DNA from: Myxacorys almedinensis A
GTDB lineage: Bacteria > Cyanobacteriota > Cyanobacteriia > Leptolyngbyales > Leptolyngbyaceae
NCBI RefSeq assembly: GCF_010091945.1
Contig: NZ_WVIE01000002.1
Location: 115,270-179,269, forward strand
Reading direction: 5' to 3'
DNA length: 64,000 nt
The notes under the pieces are model-generated. The model was given only the letters and a program-made list of their open reading frames with translations, ran no database searches and was not told where the DNA came from. The position numbers were made by a program, and so were the translations under genes. Positions 1-8,744 of the stretch are shown here, piece after piece; position 1 is the stretch's first letter, and the number at the start of each line of letters is the position of its first letter.

Positions 1-192
1 AGCAACCACTGAAAAATTGCAGAAAAGTTTGGAAAAATCCAGCACCCTCCAAACCGAGTTAGAAAAGGCGCAAAAAGCAACTGAGCAATTGCAAATTCAA
101 CTTGATGAGCAAAAAGCAACCACTGAAAAATTGCAGAAAAGTTTGGAAAAATCCAGCACCCTCCAAACCGAGTTAGAAAAGGCGCAAAAAGC
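1..192 (+). repeat. 114-bp-period tandem repeat inside the coiled-coil gene
   Basis: Bases 1-78 and 115-192 are identical, giving an offset of 114 bp (38 codons). The period is a multiple of three, so copy number can change without a frameshift. The array probably extends to the left of the window, since copy 1 begins at the first base. Confidence 0.9.
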
Positions 193-430
193 GGCAGTGA
201 GCCTTGCAGAAGCAAATCAGAAATTAATCGACGACAACAAAGCGCTCAAAGAGACTCAACAAAAGCCAGAACCCCAGTCAGCAAAACTGGCGGCTCAGTC
301 GAATTCATCTGAGTCTAATCTCAGTCGCCAGGAATCGGCACTGCGACAACGGCAGGTTTCGTCTCTTGCACGCCCGGTGTTTCCGGGCAGCCCAGAGCAG
401 ACGGACTTAGATATCGGCTGGGCAGATTGA
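2..430 (+). CDS. Coiled-coil protein, C-terminal part (gene runs off the left edge)
   Basis: The frame is open from base 2 and continues upstream of the window, so only the last 142 or so codons are visible; the in-frame TTG at 17 lies inside the repeat and is unlikely to be the start. Residues are almost all E, K, Q, L, T, S and A with heptad spacing, indicating a long coiled coil. A 38-residue unit (ATTEKLQKSLEKSSTLQTEL and onward) occurs twice and is identical at DNA level over 78 bp. The tail after about residue 80 is not coiled coil: it is Ser/Gln/Pro-rich and ends in DLDIGWAD. No enzymatic motif is visible. Function is unknown; a structural or cell-envelope/cytoskeletal role is only a guess. 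Confidence 0.75.
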   Translation, partial: ATTEKLQKSLEKSSTLQTELEKAQKATEQLQIQLDEQKATTEKLQKSLEKSSTLQTELEKAQKAAVSLAEANQKLIDDNKALKETQQKPEPQSAKLAAQSNSSESNLSRQESALRQRQVSSLARPVFPGSPEQTDLDIGWAD

Positions 431-829
431 AATCTAGCGGGGTTGGCGTTGATAGGTTAGCCAATGGGTTTATTTCGGGGGTGGGTTTATTTCGGGGGAT
501 TGTTTTGGCGCATTGTTTGGCGTGGTAATGCGATCGCAAAGGCGACAATAAATTCTAACGTGTCATTTATCGAGCGAGGAGAGCAACAGCTTGCCATGCT
601 ACAGAGCAAAGGAAGGATTTGTTCAACACTGCCAAGATATTCAAATTACAAATTGAATGTCGCTAAAAGCAACGCTACAGTTTGGATATCAGTGATGCTA
701 TAGAGAATATTAGCTAGAACACTAGTTAAAAATATACAGCGTGGTCAGAAACCCAAAAAAGGAGAGCTAGAAATCAGTGGGCGAGATGCTCTATGGGCAG
801 TGCAGACCTCGCCCAAACCCAGTTATACC
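431..829. other. 399-bp spacer without a convincing gene
   Basis: It separates the coiled-coil gene from the convergent glutathionyl-hydroquinone reductase gene. The only ORF (464-703, +) has an unlikely composition and no recognisable family. A 17-bp unit (TGGGTTTATTTCGGGGG) is duplicated in tandem at 465-481 and 482-498. I see no clear terminator. Confidence 0.6.
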
Positions 830-1816
830 TTAGGCAGCAGAACGAGATTGAGCCTCGAAGCGGTCTCGATCGTGCTGTTCTTCAAAATCAATAATTGGAC
901 CCTTTGGCACAATTTGATTGGGGTTAACTTGCGTCTGACTCATGTAATAGTGGCGCTTAATATGATCTAAGTTGCACGTCACTTTGATGTCTGGATGTTG
1001 ATACAGATCTTTTAGGTAGTTCCAGAGATTTGGGTAGTCTACAATCCGATGTAGGTTACATTTAAAGTGACCGTAATACACCGAGTCGAATCGGTAGAGC
1101 GTGGTAAACATGCAGATATCAGCTTCAGTTATTTGATCGCCACATAAATAACGCTGCTGACCCAAAACCGTTTCCCAGTGATCTAAATTTTCAAACAATT
1201 CTGTAACGGCTGTTTCGTAAGCGTCTTGAGAAGTGGCAAACCCTGATCGATAAACCCCATTATTAATTGGGTTGTAGATCCTATCCATCGCTTCATCTAT
1301 TTTCTGTTGTAGATGTTGTGGATATAGATTTATTTTTTTCGTTGACAATTCTGCAAACTCTACATCCAACATCCGAATAATTTCACGAGATTCGTTATTG
1401 ACGATGGTTTCTTTTTGCTTATCCCACAACACTGGAACTGTAATGCGTCCCGTGTATTTTGAATCGGCTTTCAGGTAAATTTCTTGCAAATATTGCGTGT
1501 GATTGACCGAATCCGGAATCGCGCCCGGTGCATCAGAAAACATCCAGCCCTGATCGCTGAGAACAGCATCGACAATCGACACCCCGATCGCATCAGTCAG
1601 CCCCTTGAGCGATCGCATGATCAGCGTACGATGCGCCCACGGACAGGCCAACGAAACGTAGAGGTGATAACGCCCCGCCTCTGCCTTAAACCCGCTAGGC
1701 CCATCGGCAGTTACCCGGTGCCGAAAGGCGGTGGGTGTCCGGTTAAAGGTTCCGCTTTCGTCTCGCTCATTCCAATCGGTTGTCCACTTTCCTTCGATCA
1801 TTCTGCCGAGTGCCAT
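830..1816 (-). CDS. Glutathionyl-hydroquinone reductase (Xi-class glutathione S-transferase)
   Basis: This is a 328-residue protein of the YqjG/ECM4 family, which reduces glutathionyl-quinones with glutathione. The diagnostic N-terminal motif CPWAHR is present, with the catalytic Cys at residue 58 in a thioredoxin-like domain, followed by the all-helical GST C-terminal domain (about residues 160-310). Length matches the family (about 310-330). The start is well supported: an AGGAG Shine-Dalgarno sequence sits 5 bases before the ATG. Likely a cytosolic enzyme for quinone detoxification, plausible in a photosynthetic cell. It is monocistronic, with the pirin gene upstream on the same strand after a 126-bp gap. 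Confidence 0.9.
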   Translation of the reverse strand: MALGRMIEGKWTTDWNERDESGTFNRTPTAFRHRVTADGPSGFKAEAGRYHLYVSLACPWAHRTLIMRSLKGLTDAIGVSIVDAVLSDQGWMFSDAPGAIPDSVNHTQYLQEIYLKADSKYTGRITVPVLWDKQKETIVNNESREIIRMLDVEFAELSTKKINLYPQHLQQKIDEAMDRIYNPINNGVYRSGFATSQDAYETAVTELFENLDHWETVLGQQRYLCGDQITEADICMFTTLYRFDSVYYGHFKCNLHRIVDYPNLWNYLKDLYQHPDIKVTCNLDHIKRHYYMSQTQVNPNQIVPKGPIIDFEEQHDRDRFEAQSRSAA

Positions 1817-1942
1817 AGGTTCTCCTGGGGGGTGTTATTTATCGAGTGTCTTTGACGATCGTAGTTGGGCTATCACAACCGTAAAACTCTCTCAAGTAAG
1901 AGCGATCGCACCTCTCTGTTAGAGCCGCGATCGCACTGCTTC

Positions 1943-2641
1943 TTATGCTAAGTCAAACACCAAAAGCTCTGAGTTATCTTTGCCCACAAGCTCTAGGGTG
2001 CCTTCGTCATCCAGTGCTGCTGCGTCACCTTGAGCCAACAGATGCCCGTTGAGCACAACCGAACCTTGGGCAACTTGAACCCACACATGGCGATCCGGCT
2101 TGATGGCATGGGTCACCTGCTCACCATTATTCAACAGGGTGCCATAGAAATTGACATCTTGGTGAACCGTCACCGAGCCATCCCGCCCATCTTGAGATGC
2201 TATCAGCCGCAGGTTGCCGCGTTTCTCTGATGAACTGTAGCTTTTCTGCTCGTAGCTAGGCTCTAGATTGTTCTGAGCAGGCAACAGCCAAATTTGCAGA
2301 AGATGAACCCCGTCAGACTTGGAGTGGTTGTACTCGCTGTGGCTCACACCCGTTCCGGCGGTCATGCGCTGCACCTCGCCAGGGCGAATGATCGAACTGT
2401 TGCCCATGCTGTCGCGGTGCTCTAGCGCGCCGTCTAGCACGTAAGTAATGATTTCCATATCGCGATGAGAATGAGACGGAAACCCTTTACTGGGGGCTAC
2501 CCAGTCTTCGTTGATCACGCGCAAACTTCGATAGCCCATGTGGTTTGGGTCGTAATAGTTAGCAAACGAAAAGGTGTGGTGAGAGTTCAACCATCCGTGG
2601 TCGGCGTGTCCCCGTGCGATCGCTTTTCGTAGAGTAATCAT
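1943..2641 (-). CDS. Pirin family protein (YhhW-like, bicupin)
   Basis: The protein has 232 residues from the MITLRKAIARG start; the longer reading adds 21 residues without family support. It carries the pirin N-terminal cupin with metal-ligand histidines in SHSHRDMEI and the EHRDSMGN and GVSHSEYN segments, then a second cupin-like half ending in a typical DNSELLVFDL tail. YhhW relatives bind a metal and some have quercetin 2,3-dioxygenase activity; the true substrate here is unknown. It is transcribed divergently from sfsA across a 173-bp spacer. Confidence 0.9.
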   Translation of the reverse strand: MITLRKAIARGHADHGWLNSHHTFSFANYYDPNHMGYRSLRVINEDWVAPSKGFPSHSHRDMEIITYVLDGALEHRDSMGNSSIIRPGEVQRMTAGTGVSHSEYNHSKSDGVHLLQIWLLPAQNNLEPSYEQKSYSSSEKRGNLRLIASQDGRDGSVTVHQDVNFYGTLLNNGEQVTHAIKPDRHVWVQVAQGSVVLNGHLLAQGDAAALDDEGTLELVGKDNSELLVFDLA

Positions 2642-2814
2642 TTGAGTTAACCTAGTTTGAGTGGGAAATATACTAACTCGTACTTTCTGATCTAAAGATA
2701 ACATCTAAACTGTTTTAATGCAAACATTCCAACCTGGTAGTGTCTGAAAGTCCCAACCCTAGTCTTTGTCACACCAGAATCCGCCATAATACTCAGGCAT
2801 TCTTTTGCCGTTTT

Positions 2815-3537
2815 ATGACCTTCATTTACCACTACCCTCCGCTTTACGCTGGAACGTTGCTCACGCGCTACAAGCGATTTTTTGCTGACGTGCAGCTTGA
2901 TTCGGGGGAAATTGTTACGGCTCACTGCCCGAATACAGGCCCGATGACAGGGATTTATTTGCCGGGACATCGTGTTCAACTGTCTCACAGCACGAGTCCG
3001 ACCCGAAAACTGGCTTACACCTGGGAAATGGTTGAAGTCAATGATAACGGCACTCCGGTGTGGGTTGGCGTCAATACCGGGTTGCCCAATCGGGTGATAA
3101 AGCGAGCACTGGAGCAGTTTGTGTTCCCGGAATTGGGCGATTATGGCGAGATTCGGCACGAAGTGCCCTATGGGCAGGAGAAAAGCCGAGTCGATTTTCT
3201 GCTGACTAGCGGCAATCGAGAGTTACCTATTTATATTGAGGTGAAAAGCACGACGTGGGCTGCCCACACCTTGGCGCTCTTTCCCGATTGCGTCACCACT
3301 CGTGGACAAAAACATATCCGAGAACTGACTGCCCTGCTGCCAAGTGCCCGCGCTGTGATGCTCTATTTTATCAATCGGGGAGACTGCGATCGCTTTGCTC
3401 CGGGCGATCTTGCTGACCCAACCTATGGACAATTACTGAGAACCGCGATCGCTCAGGGTCTCGAAGTGCTTCCGTGCCGCTTTGAGGTTAATACGGATGG
3501 AATTCGTTACTTGGGCTTAGCAACATTAGCCATTTGA
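2815..3537 (+). CDS. sfsA: DNA/RNA nuclease SfsA family protein
   Basis: A 240-residue protein beginning MTFIYHYPPLYAGTLLTRYK; an upstream GTG at 2740 would add 25 residues that do not fit the family, which is usually about 235 residues. The OB-fold-like N-terminus (CPNTGPMTG, motif about residues 40-50) and the PD-(D/E)XK-type core with VDFLL and YIEVKSTTW are typical. The family was first described as 'sugar fermentation stimulation' and is now regarded as a nuclease. It ends in LEVLPCRFEV, the usual C-terminal strand. The gene stands alone, with the M23 peptidase gene 337 bp downstream. Confidence 0.92.
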   Translation: MTFIYHYPPLYAGTLLTRYKRFFADVQLDSGEIVTAHCPNTGPMTGIYLPGHRVQLSHSTSPTRKLAYTWEMVEVNDNGTPVWVGVNTGLPNRVIKRALEQFVFPELGDYGEIRHEVPYGQEKSRVDFLLTSGNRELPIYIEVKSTTWAAHTLALFPDCVTTRGQKHIRELTALLPSARAVMLYFINRGDCDRFAPGDLADPTYGQLLRTAIAQGLEVLPCRFEVNTDGIRYLGLATLAI

Positions 3538-3874
3538 CTGAACTTCGCTCTAATGCATTATTCTTTCTGCAATTGAAACCGATTACTCTAAATCGGAATC
3601 GCGCGATCGCATATCCTATGAAGGGTTCCCTATTTTTTGCCTTGATAAAGTTAAGACTATTTTGAGTCAAGATTTTATAAAGCATCCGTAAAAAAGCGGA
3701 ACTAGTGATACCAAAAACAGAGGAAATCACGGGGACTCTAGAAATTGTTTGTGGTTAAATGGGCGATGGTTGAGTTGTCGTGAACGCTAATTTTTGTGCT
3801 TTACTATACCGTTAAACGCACTTCCACGACAGTTCAGTAGTTCTACCCGAATGTCCTTAACGATGGGAAGTAAG

Positions 3875-4513
3875 ATGAAGCAAATCAAAACGTCTCCGAT
3901 GCATTCTGGCTCCGCATTTAGGCGCTTGATGCTGCTCGCAGGAATCAGTGGTCTCAGCGCGATCGCGCTGGGGTCAAGCCAAAACAGCGTCAAGGCTCTA
4001 GAATCCAGAACCCAGGCAATGTCGTGGCAGGGGGCTTCATTTCCGGTAGAAAATTTCCAAGGGTATACCTCGCCTTTTGGTTATCGCCGGTCTCCTGATG
4101 GAGGTTACAACCAAGAGTTTCACCGAGGGTTGGATATGGCAGCCCCCGAAGGCAGCTATATTCGCAGTTGGTGGGCAGGCAAGGTCGTTGAAATCTCGGA
4201 CGACAGCGCGTGTGGCACGTCGGTTGTGATCCAATCTGGGGAGTGGGTGCATATCTACTGCCATATGCAAGGGCGCGTTGAAAGAGATGGCAGCGGGCGG
4301 TATATCAGCGATCGCAGAGGAGGGCTTCAGGTTCGGGAAAATCAAGCGATCGCAGCCGGGGCGAGAATTGGTCGAGTCGGCATGACCGGGCGCACAACAG
4401 GGCCGCATTTGCACTGGGGCTTAAAATATACAGGTCAATGGGTTGACCCAGCGTTGGTACTCCGAGCCATGTACACCGAGCAGGGCAGTCAATCGGTTTC
4501 GAGTAGACCGTAA
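3875..4513 (+). CDS. M23 family metallopeptidase (LytM/lysostaphin-type), exported
   Basis: The chosen start (MKQIKTSP) is preceded by GGGAAG 5 bases upstream; in-frame starts at 3794, 3851 and 3863 are alternatives. Residues 16-35 (RR followed by a hydrophobic stretch, LMLLAGISGLSAIALG) look like a signal peptide, so the protein acts in the periplasm. The M23 zinc site is complete: His83 and Asp87 in FHRGLDMA, and His178 and His180 in GPHLHWG. The domain fills the rest of the 212-residue protein, so this is a minimal peptidoglycan endopeptidase or an activator of amidases, with no LysM or SH3 targeting module. Substrate specificity cannot be told. Confidence 0.9.
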   Translation: MKQIKTSPMHSGSAFRRLMLLAGISGLSAIALGSSQNSVKALESRTQAMSWQGASFPVENFQGYTSPFGYRRSPDGGYNQEFHRGLDMAAPEGSYIRSWWAGKVVEISDDSACGTSVVIQSGEWVHIYCHMQGRVERDGSGRYISDRRGGLQVRENQAIAAGARIGRVGMTGRTTGPHLHWGLKYTGQWVDPALVLRAMYTEQGSQSVSSRP

Positions 4514-4660
4514 CCGTGATTAATAATTTATTCGGCAATCTAACATCCGTCGGGCTAAAAACGCTTTGAGATGGTGCATCACGGTAGAACGCGGGTTTTA
4601 GATTCTCCCGAACGCAGATCAATCTAGAGCGACAAACCTTTAACGAGATGCCCAACAAAG

Positions 4661-4712
4661 CTTTCGGGACGCCATCTTTCGGGACGCCATAGAGCAACAT
4701 TAGAGCAACATT
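4661..4712. repeat. Two adjacent tandem doublets in a spacer
   Basis: CTTTCGGGACGCCAT occurs twice head to tail (4661-4675, 4676-4690), followed at once by AGAGCAACATT twice (4691-4701, 4702-4712). Both copies in each pair are exact. This is one of about ten such short duplications in the window. Confidence 0.9.
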
Positions 4713-4729
4713 CTAGATCAATACTTGAA

Positions 4730-4765
4730 GCCCTCTCTTAGCACAAGGTTAGGAGAGGGCTTTTT
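4730..4765 (+). terminator. Rho-independent terminator-like hairpin
   Basis: A perfect 8-bp stem (GCCCTCTC / GAGAGGGC, loop of 15) is followed directly by TTTTT on the + strand. It lies between the convergent M23 peptidase and FecR-protein genes, 217 bp past the peptidase stop. It most simply ends + strand transcription. Confidence 0.75.
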
Positions 4766-4785
4766 ACGCTCAACTGCCAGAGTCG

Positions 4786-6558
4786 TCAAGGCGCAGTCTG
4801 AGTAGGCTGTAAGTTTGGGGTTGGCGCAACTTCCCCCGATGGTGCATCTCCACCTGAGCTAGGAGCAAGTTGAGGCGTTTCAGGCTGAGGAGTCGGAGCC
4901 GTCACCGTCTCAGGCACAGGTAGCGTCACTGTTTCAGGCTGAGGAGTCGGGGCGGTCTCAGGCGGGGGAGTTGTTACCACTTCAGGCTGAGGCGATCCGA
5001 CTTCTGCATTAGGAGCATTACTTCCTGAACCGGGAGTGGTCTCAACCTGTCTTTGGGCAGCCGGCGCACCATCGACCTCAAGGGGCAAGCGAGACGGAGT
5101 TTGAACCGGCTGAGGATTGGGCGCTGCATCGGGGGGAGGTGTTGATGCCCCTGCACCGGGAGCCGTGTCGGGGTTAGGGGCGCTCCCTCCTGACCCCGGC
5201 GACCCAACAGGTGTCGCCAAGGGGGGGGGTTGACTCTCAGGTTCTGAGACTGGGTTAGCAGGTGATGCCCCTTCCTGAAGCGCTGGGGTGCCGCCTTCAG
5301 ATTCTAGTAGCTGACGAGAAGGAGCTTGAATGGGCTGGGGGCTGGGGGTCGTGGATGAGCCAGGTTGAAGACTGGGGGTAGTAACGGGCGCAGGCAGAGG
5401 ACTAGCGCCTGGCTGAGGCGTGGGATTACCAGGATTAGATTGACCTGACCCAGGAGGGGAGATAGAGTCACCAGGGTTAGCTGGCTGGGTTGGGGTTTGA
5501 TCAGTTGATGGAGCAGTCTGAGGGCTTGCCGGGGTAGTGGCAGGCGTGGATGGGTTCCCTGATGGAGTAGAAGGGGATGCTGGGGTGGTGGGGGTGGTTT
5601 GCGGAGTCGATTTTTGCTCGGTAGTTTGGGTTGGCTGCGGGTCGGCTGGGGTGGTGGCAGGAGAATCTGTTTTTTTGTCATCTGTGGTTTGGGTCGGCTC
5701 ACTTGGAGTCTTTCGCCCAACCGTATCGTTAGCAGATGGCGGCACATTTGTCTTTGCAACGGTGTCTAAATTGCCGCCATTAAAAAGAGGGGTTGCACTG
5801 GGCGATAGCTTTGTACTGCTAGGATTTTCAATGACAGCGATGGGGTCAAGCGGCTTTTGTTGCCGGAGGGCATCGGCGGTTTCTCGCTGAACCGCCGCGA
5901 TCGCAGGATCAGGGCTAAGTTGCTCTTTGAGGGGCAAATCTAAACCCCGCGCCATATCACTTGTGTCGTAAAACGTTGGAATATCAAATCGGTAGCGGCG
6001 AATGAACCCGGTTGCATCAACGATCGCCATCTGTCCTGCTTCTAACAACTGCTTCTCCCCCGTCGCCGCCGTCACCTCCATCGGCCCTTCAGGATTGTTC
6101 GTTAGCGCGCCGACCAGGGTGGTTTTGGTAGTCTCGTCATAGCGAACAAACAGGGCTGACCCTCTCACCCCTGCCGACGCATTGGGGGTATCGATCCGGG
6201 TACTGCCTTGACCCGGCTTGATCAGCAGTAGCACTGTGCCATTGTTTAGGCGAAAATTTCGAGTTCCGGGCGTAAACCGAAATAGCGCAAGCTCGCCCAC
6301 TCTAGCGTAAGATCCATCATTGAAGCGTAATCCTGCCCGCGATCGCTTCGACGTCCAGAGGGCATCTTCAGGAAACATCTTGTCTCGCACGGTGGCGTCT
6401 CGCAAGCCCTGGTTTCTCGGCTGTAAGCGTACTTGGCGAACCACTTCACGGACTTCGGCAGAGCGAATCACTGTCTGGGCGCGCACCGGCAGCGAAAAGA
6501 AGGCGGCACTCACTCCGTATAGGGTAGCCGTGACGGTTAGGAACAATTTAGAGGGCAT
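4786..6558 (-). CDS. Secreted FecR-domain protein with long Pro/Thr/Ser-rich tail
   Basis: The start MPSKLFLTVTATL has an AGGAG Shine-Dalgarno 6 bases upstream and opens a signal peptide ending near VRAQ; the longer reading (6609) would bury it. After about 30 linker residues comes a FecR fold (about residues 50-170; WTSKRSRAGLRFNDGS, LNNGTVLLLIKPG, ASAGVRGSALFVRYD). From about residue 240 to the C-terminus (residue 590) it is low-complexity: P, T, S, Q and E with repeated PQP, PETVT and PGSG tracts. Classical FecR is an inner-membrane anti-sigma regulator. This version lacks the cytoplasmic anti-sigma part and has no sigma-factor neighbour, so it is more likely a secreted or cell-wall protein whose tail may span the peptidoglycan. 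It is divergent from the barrel gene at 6896. Confidence 0.8.
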   Translation of the reverse strand: MPSKLFLTVTATLYGVSAAFFSLPVRAQTVIRSAEVREVVRQVRLQPRNQGLRDATVRDKMFPEDALWTSKRSRAGLRFNDGSYARVGELALFRFTPGTRNFRLNNGTVLLLIKPGQGSTRIDTPNASAGVRGSALFVRYDETTKTTLVGALTNNPEGPMEVTAATGEKQLLEAGQMAIVDATGFIRRYRFDIPTFYDTSDMARGLDLPLKEQLSPDPAIAAVQRETADALRQQKPLDPIAVIENPSSTKLSPSATPLFNGGNLDTVAKTNVPPSANDTVGRKTPSEPTQTTDDKKTDSPATTPADPQPTQTTEQKSTPQTTPTTPASPSTPSGNPSTPATTPASPQTAPSTDQTPTQPANPGDSISPPGSGQSNPGNPTPQPGASPLPAPVTTPSLQPGSSTTPSPQPIQAPSRQLLESEGGTPALQEGASPANPVSEPESQPPPLATPVGSPGSGGSAPNPDTAPGAGASTPPPDAAPNPQPVQTPSRLPLEVDGAPAAQRQVETTPGSGSNAPNAEVGSPQPEVVTTPPPETAPTPQPETVTLPVPETVTAPTPQPETPQLAPSSGGDAPSGEVAPTPNLQPTQTAP

Positions 6559-6895
6559 AGACGCTCCTATGACAGAGAGGACACAAGGCAAACCAGATAT
6601 CAAGCTCATTCCAAAATCAAACTCAATCTAGCGCAGGTTTGCCGATTAAACTTTACAGGAACTCGACACAATGCGAGTGACCTTTTTAGGTGAGAATACA
6701 GGACTGCATCTTTATCAATACTTTACATCTGATCCCAAAGGCTTCCGTCTTTCGATCTGTAGCTTTAAGAACTCTTTATAAACAGAGAGATAAGCTCCCG
6801 TTGTATCACTTGTGTATGCAACAGTTATAGAAATGTTCCGGAAATCATTCGTTCCTGATTTATTTATTGCTGCTGAAACAAGGCAAGAGTGTTCC
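6559..6895. promoter_or_regulatory. Shared divergent control region, FecR protein / barrel protein
   Basis: This 337-bp A+T-rich spacer separates two divergent envelope genes and must hold both promoters. I cannot place -35/-10 boxes with confidence. In-frame starts for the right-hand gene at 6812 (GTG) and 6833 (ATG) fall inside it, so its right boundary is uncertain. Confidence 0.45.
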
Positions 6896-8662
6896 ATGAC
6901 AGGCTGTGATTCAATCTTTCGTAATAAGCCCCTCCTCACGGTTTCTCTACGTTCTTCGTGCAGGGTCATCTTTGCCCCGCAGAGCCAACGGCACGAGCCG
7001 CTCTCCTGTTTGCCATGGCTAGGAAAAATTGCCCTGGGTCAAGTGGCATTCTGGGTTGGTCTAGGGATGCCGAGTTCTGCTTGGTCTGCACCGATACCGA
7101 TGGCTCCGCAGATTCCGCAAAGCGGCGCGGCGGCTCTGGGCACTCTTGAGGTAAGACTTGCGCCGCCTAGTGCCCCAGAGAGTCGTGAAGCAGGCTTTAG
7201 AGAAGCTGTAGCGGCACGCCCTGCACCGGCACACAGGTGGTTGACTACTGATCGCACCGTTCAAGAGCCTCCGAGTGACGCCTTGCCTTCTGCGATCGCA
7301 GGGAACGCAAGCAGCCCTGATTTGGCACGTCCTCTAGTTCCTCCTCTAGCATCCTCTGCGACCCTATCTCCCCCATCTGGTGAACGGTTCGCTTTAGAGC
7401 CAGATCAGCGCGACGGCTCAGCCTCCTTTAACCAGACTAGAATTGTGGGTCAAGGGATTCTGAAACAGCGACTACAACATCCGACGCGACCGGCACCATG
7501 TTGGCAATCATTACCAACCGCGCCCTCGTTCGGCGTTTTGCCCAGCGAATCGCGCTGCTCGTTTCAACCTGGTCAGGCTCAGTTGAACCCGATCAATGCT
7601 CAGGCAGCATCCCTATCAGTAGCGCAGTCTCTCGATTCTGGCGATCCGGAATTGGGCATCTTGCGAATTGAGCCTGAGATCGATCGCCCCACCAACGAAT
7701 TAGGAACCCTGCGGGTTGCCCCAGAGCTAGGACAAACTGACGAATTAGGAACCCTGCGGGTTGTTCCAGAGCCAGAAACCGACGAACTGGGCGCGATCGA
7801 ACAAGGTCTCAATGCTCAATCGATTGATGGAGCCGCCGATCCAGAATTGGGGACATTAAGGCTACAAGAAGACACGGTTCCGCAACTTCCTACCCTTCCT
7901 GCTGCGCCCAAGCCAGCTTCGGTTTTCTTGCTATCGCGGATCGATTACTTTCGCACAACAAATGTGTTTTCTGGCGTTGACCCCGTTGATGATGGGCTGA
8001 TTCGCGCTGGGGCAACCCTTTTTTATGCGCCGCGATTAGGACCGAAGACCTTCCTCGTCACGTCGATCGATACGAACTTGATCCGCTATACCTCTCTTGG
8101 CTCTACCCGCCCAGGCAGTGGTGGCTTTCTCAACTACGATGAGTTGCGGTTTCGAGCAGGCGTGTTTCATCAACTCACCTCTCGGATGTCTGGGGAGATT
8201 GGCTGGAGCAATCAGCAACTTTTTAATGCAAAAGAAGGGTTACGATCGTTTTTTAGTGGCGATCGCTTTCTCAATGATCACGCTCTCCGCATTGAGTTGA
8301 GCCGCCGCGATCCGATCGCTCCTAAGCTGACGCTGAATACGTTCTATCAGTTTCGGTTGAGTTTTGCCGACCCCAACGATCGCAGCCGCCTGATCAACTC
8401 CCTCACCGCATCGCTGAGTTACGATGTTACGCCAAAACTTCAGACCGCGATCGATTATCAAGTCGCGTGGTCGCATTTCACCCAACAATCGCGAGATGAC
8501 CTGTTTAACCAGATTGTTGGGCGACTGAGTTATGCGCTCAATCGCAGCAGTCAGGTGAACGTTTTTACAGGATTTAGCTTTGGCAATTCTTCTGATCGCC
8601 GGATTGATTTTAACGGCTTTATTTTCGGAGCGGGGCTAGTGTTTAACCTGCCGTTGTTTTAA
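6896..8662 (+). CDS. Putative outer-membrane beta-barrel protein with ELGTLRV repeats
   Basis: From the ATG at 6896 (AAGGCAAGAG lies just upstream) the product has 588 residues; GTG 6812 or ATG 6833 would extend it. A signal-like segment (KIALGQVAFWVGLGMPSSAWSA) precedes a roughly 310-residue low-complexity Pro/Ser/Ala region. Within about residues 250-325 the motif E-L-G-x-L-R-V/I recurs at 15-residue spacing. The C-terminal part (about residues 340-588) alternates polar and apolar residues as in an outer-membrane barrel (DYQVAWSHFTQQSR, VNVFTGFSFGNSSDR) and ends in Phe (FNLPLF), the usual BAM recognition signature. Function is unknown; partnership with the divergent FecR protein is inferred from position only. 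Confidence 0.7.
   Translation: MTGCDSIFRNKPLLTVSLRSSCRVIFAPQSQRHEPLSCLPWLGKIALGQVAFWVGLGMPSSAWSAPIPMAPQIPQSGAAALGTLEVRLAPPSAPESREAGFREAVAARPAPAHRWLTTDRTVQEPPSDALPSAIAGNASSPDLARPLVPPLASSATLSPPSGERFALEPDQRDGSASFNQTRIVGQGILKQRLQHPTRPAPCWQSLPTAPSFGVLPSESRCSFQPGQAQLNPINAQAASLSVAQSLDSGDPELGILRIEPEIDRPTNELGTLRVAPELGQTDELGTLRVVPEPETDELGAIEQGLNAQSIDGAADPELGTLRLQEDTVPQLPTLPAAPKPASVFLLSRIDYFRTTNVFSGVDPVDDGLIRAGATLFYAPRLGPKTFLVTSIDTNLIRYTSLGSTRPGSGGFLNYDELRFRAGVFHQLTSRMSGEIGWSNQQLFNAKEGLRSFFSGDRFLNDHALRIELSRRDPIAPKLTLNTFYQFRLSFADPNDRSRLINSLTASLSYDVTPKLQTAIDYQVAWSHFTQQSRDDLFNQIVGRLSYALNRSSQVNVFTGFSFGNSSDRRIDFNGFIFGAGLVFNLPLF
7651..7856 (+). repeat. ELGTLRV short repeats in the barrel gene
   Basis: Four copies of (D/N)ELG(T/I)LR(V/I/L) plus a degenerate DELGAIE. 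Two of them (7696-7718 and 7741-7763) are identical at DNA level over 23 bp, 45 bp apart, which points to recent duplication of a 15-codon unit. Confidence 0.85.
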
Positions 8663-8744
8663 CAGCTAGGGGAGTCTTCAACTCAATTCACAGTCACAAG
8701 CTTGAGACCGTCCAACTTCTCTGAAGGGATTTAATCTGCGATGG

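Noticed and set aside
464-703. 79-residue + strand ORF in the spacer
   Set aside because: Implausible composition (Trp/Gly-rich start over a tandem repeat), no family and no Shine-Dalgarno support.
2692-3159. 155-residue minus-strand ORF
   Set aside because: Lies antisense across the well-supported sfsA gene, with no motif.
3488-3730. 80-residue minus-strand ORF after sfsA
   Set aside because: Overlaps the sfsA end antisense and has no recognisable feature.
4974-5759. Two minus-strand ORFs in another frame of the FecR-protein tail
   Set aside because: Low-complexity shadows produced by the repetitive Pro/Thr-rich codons.
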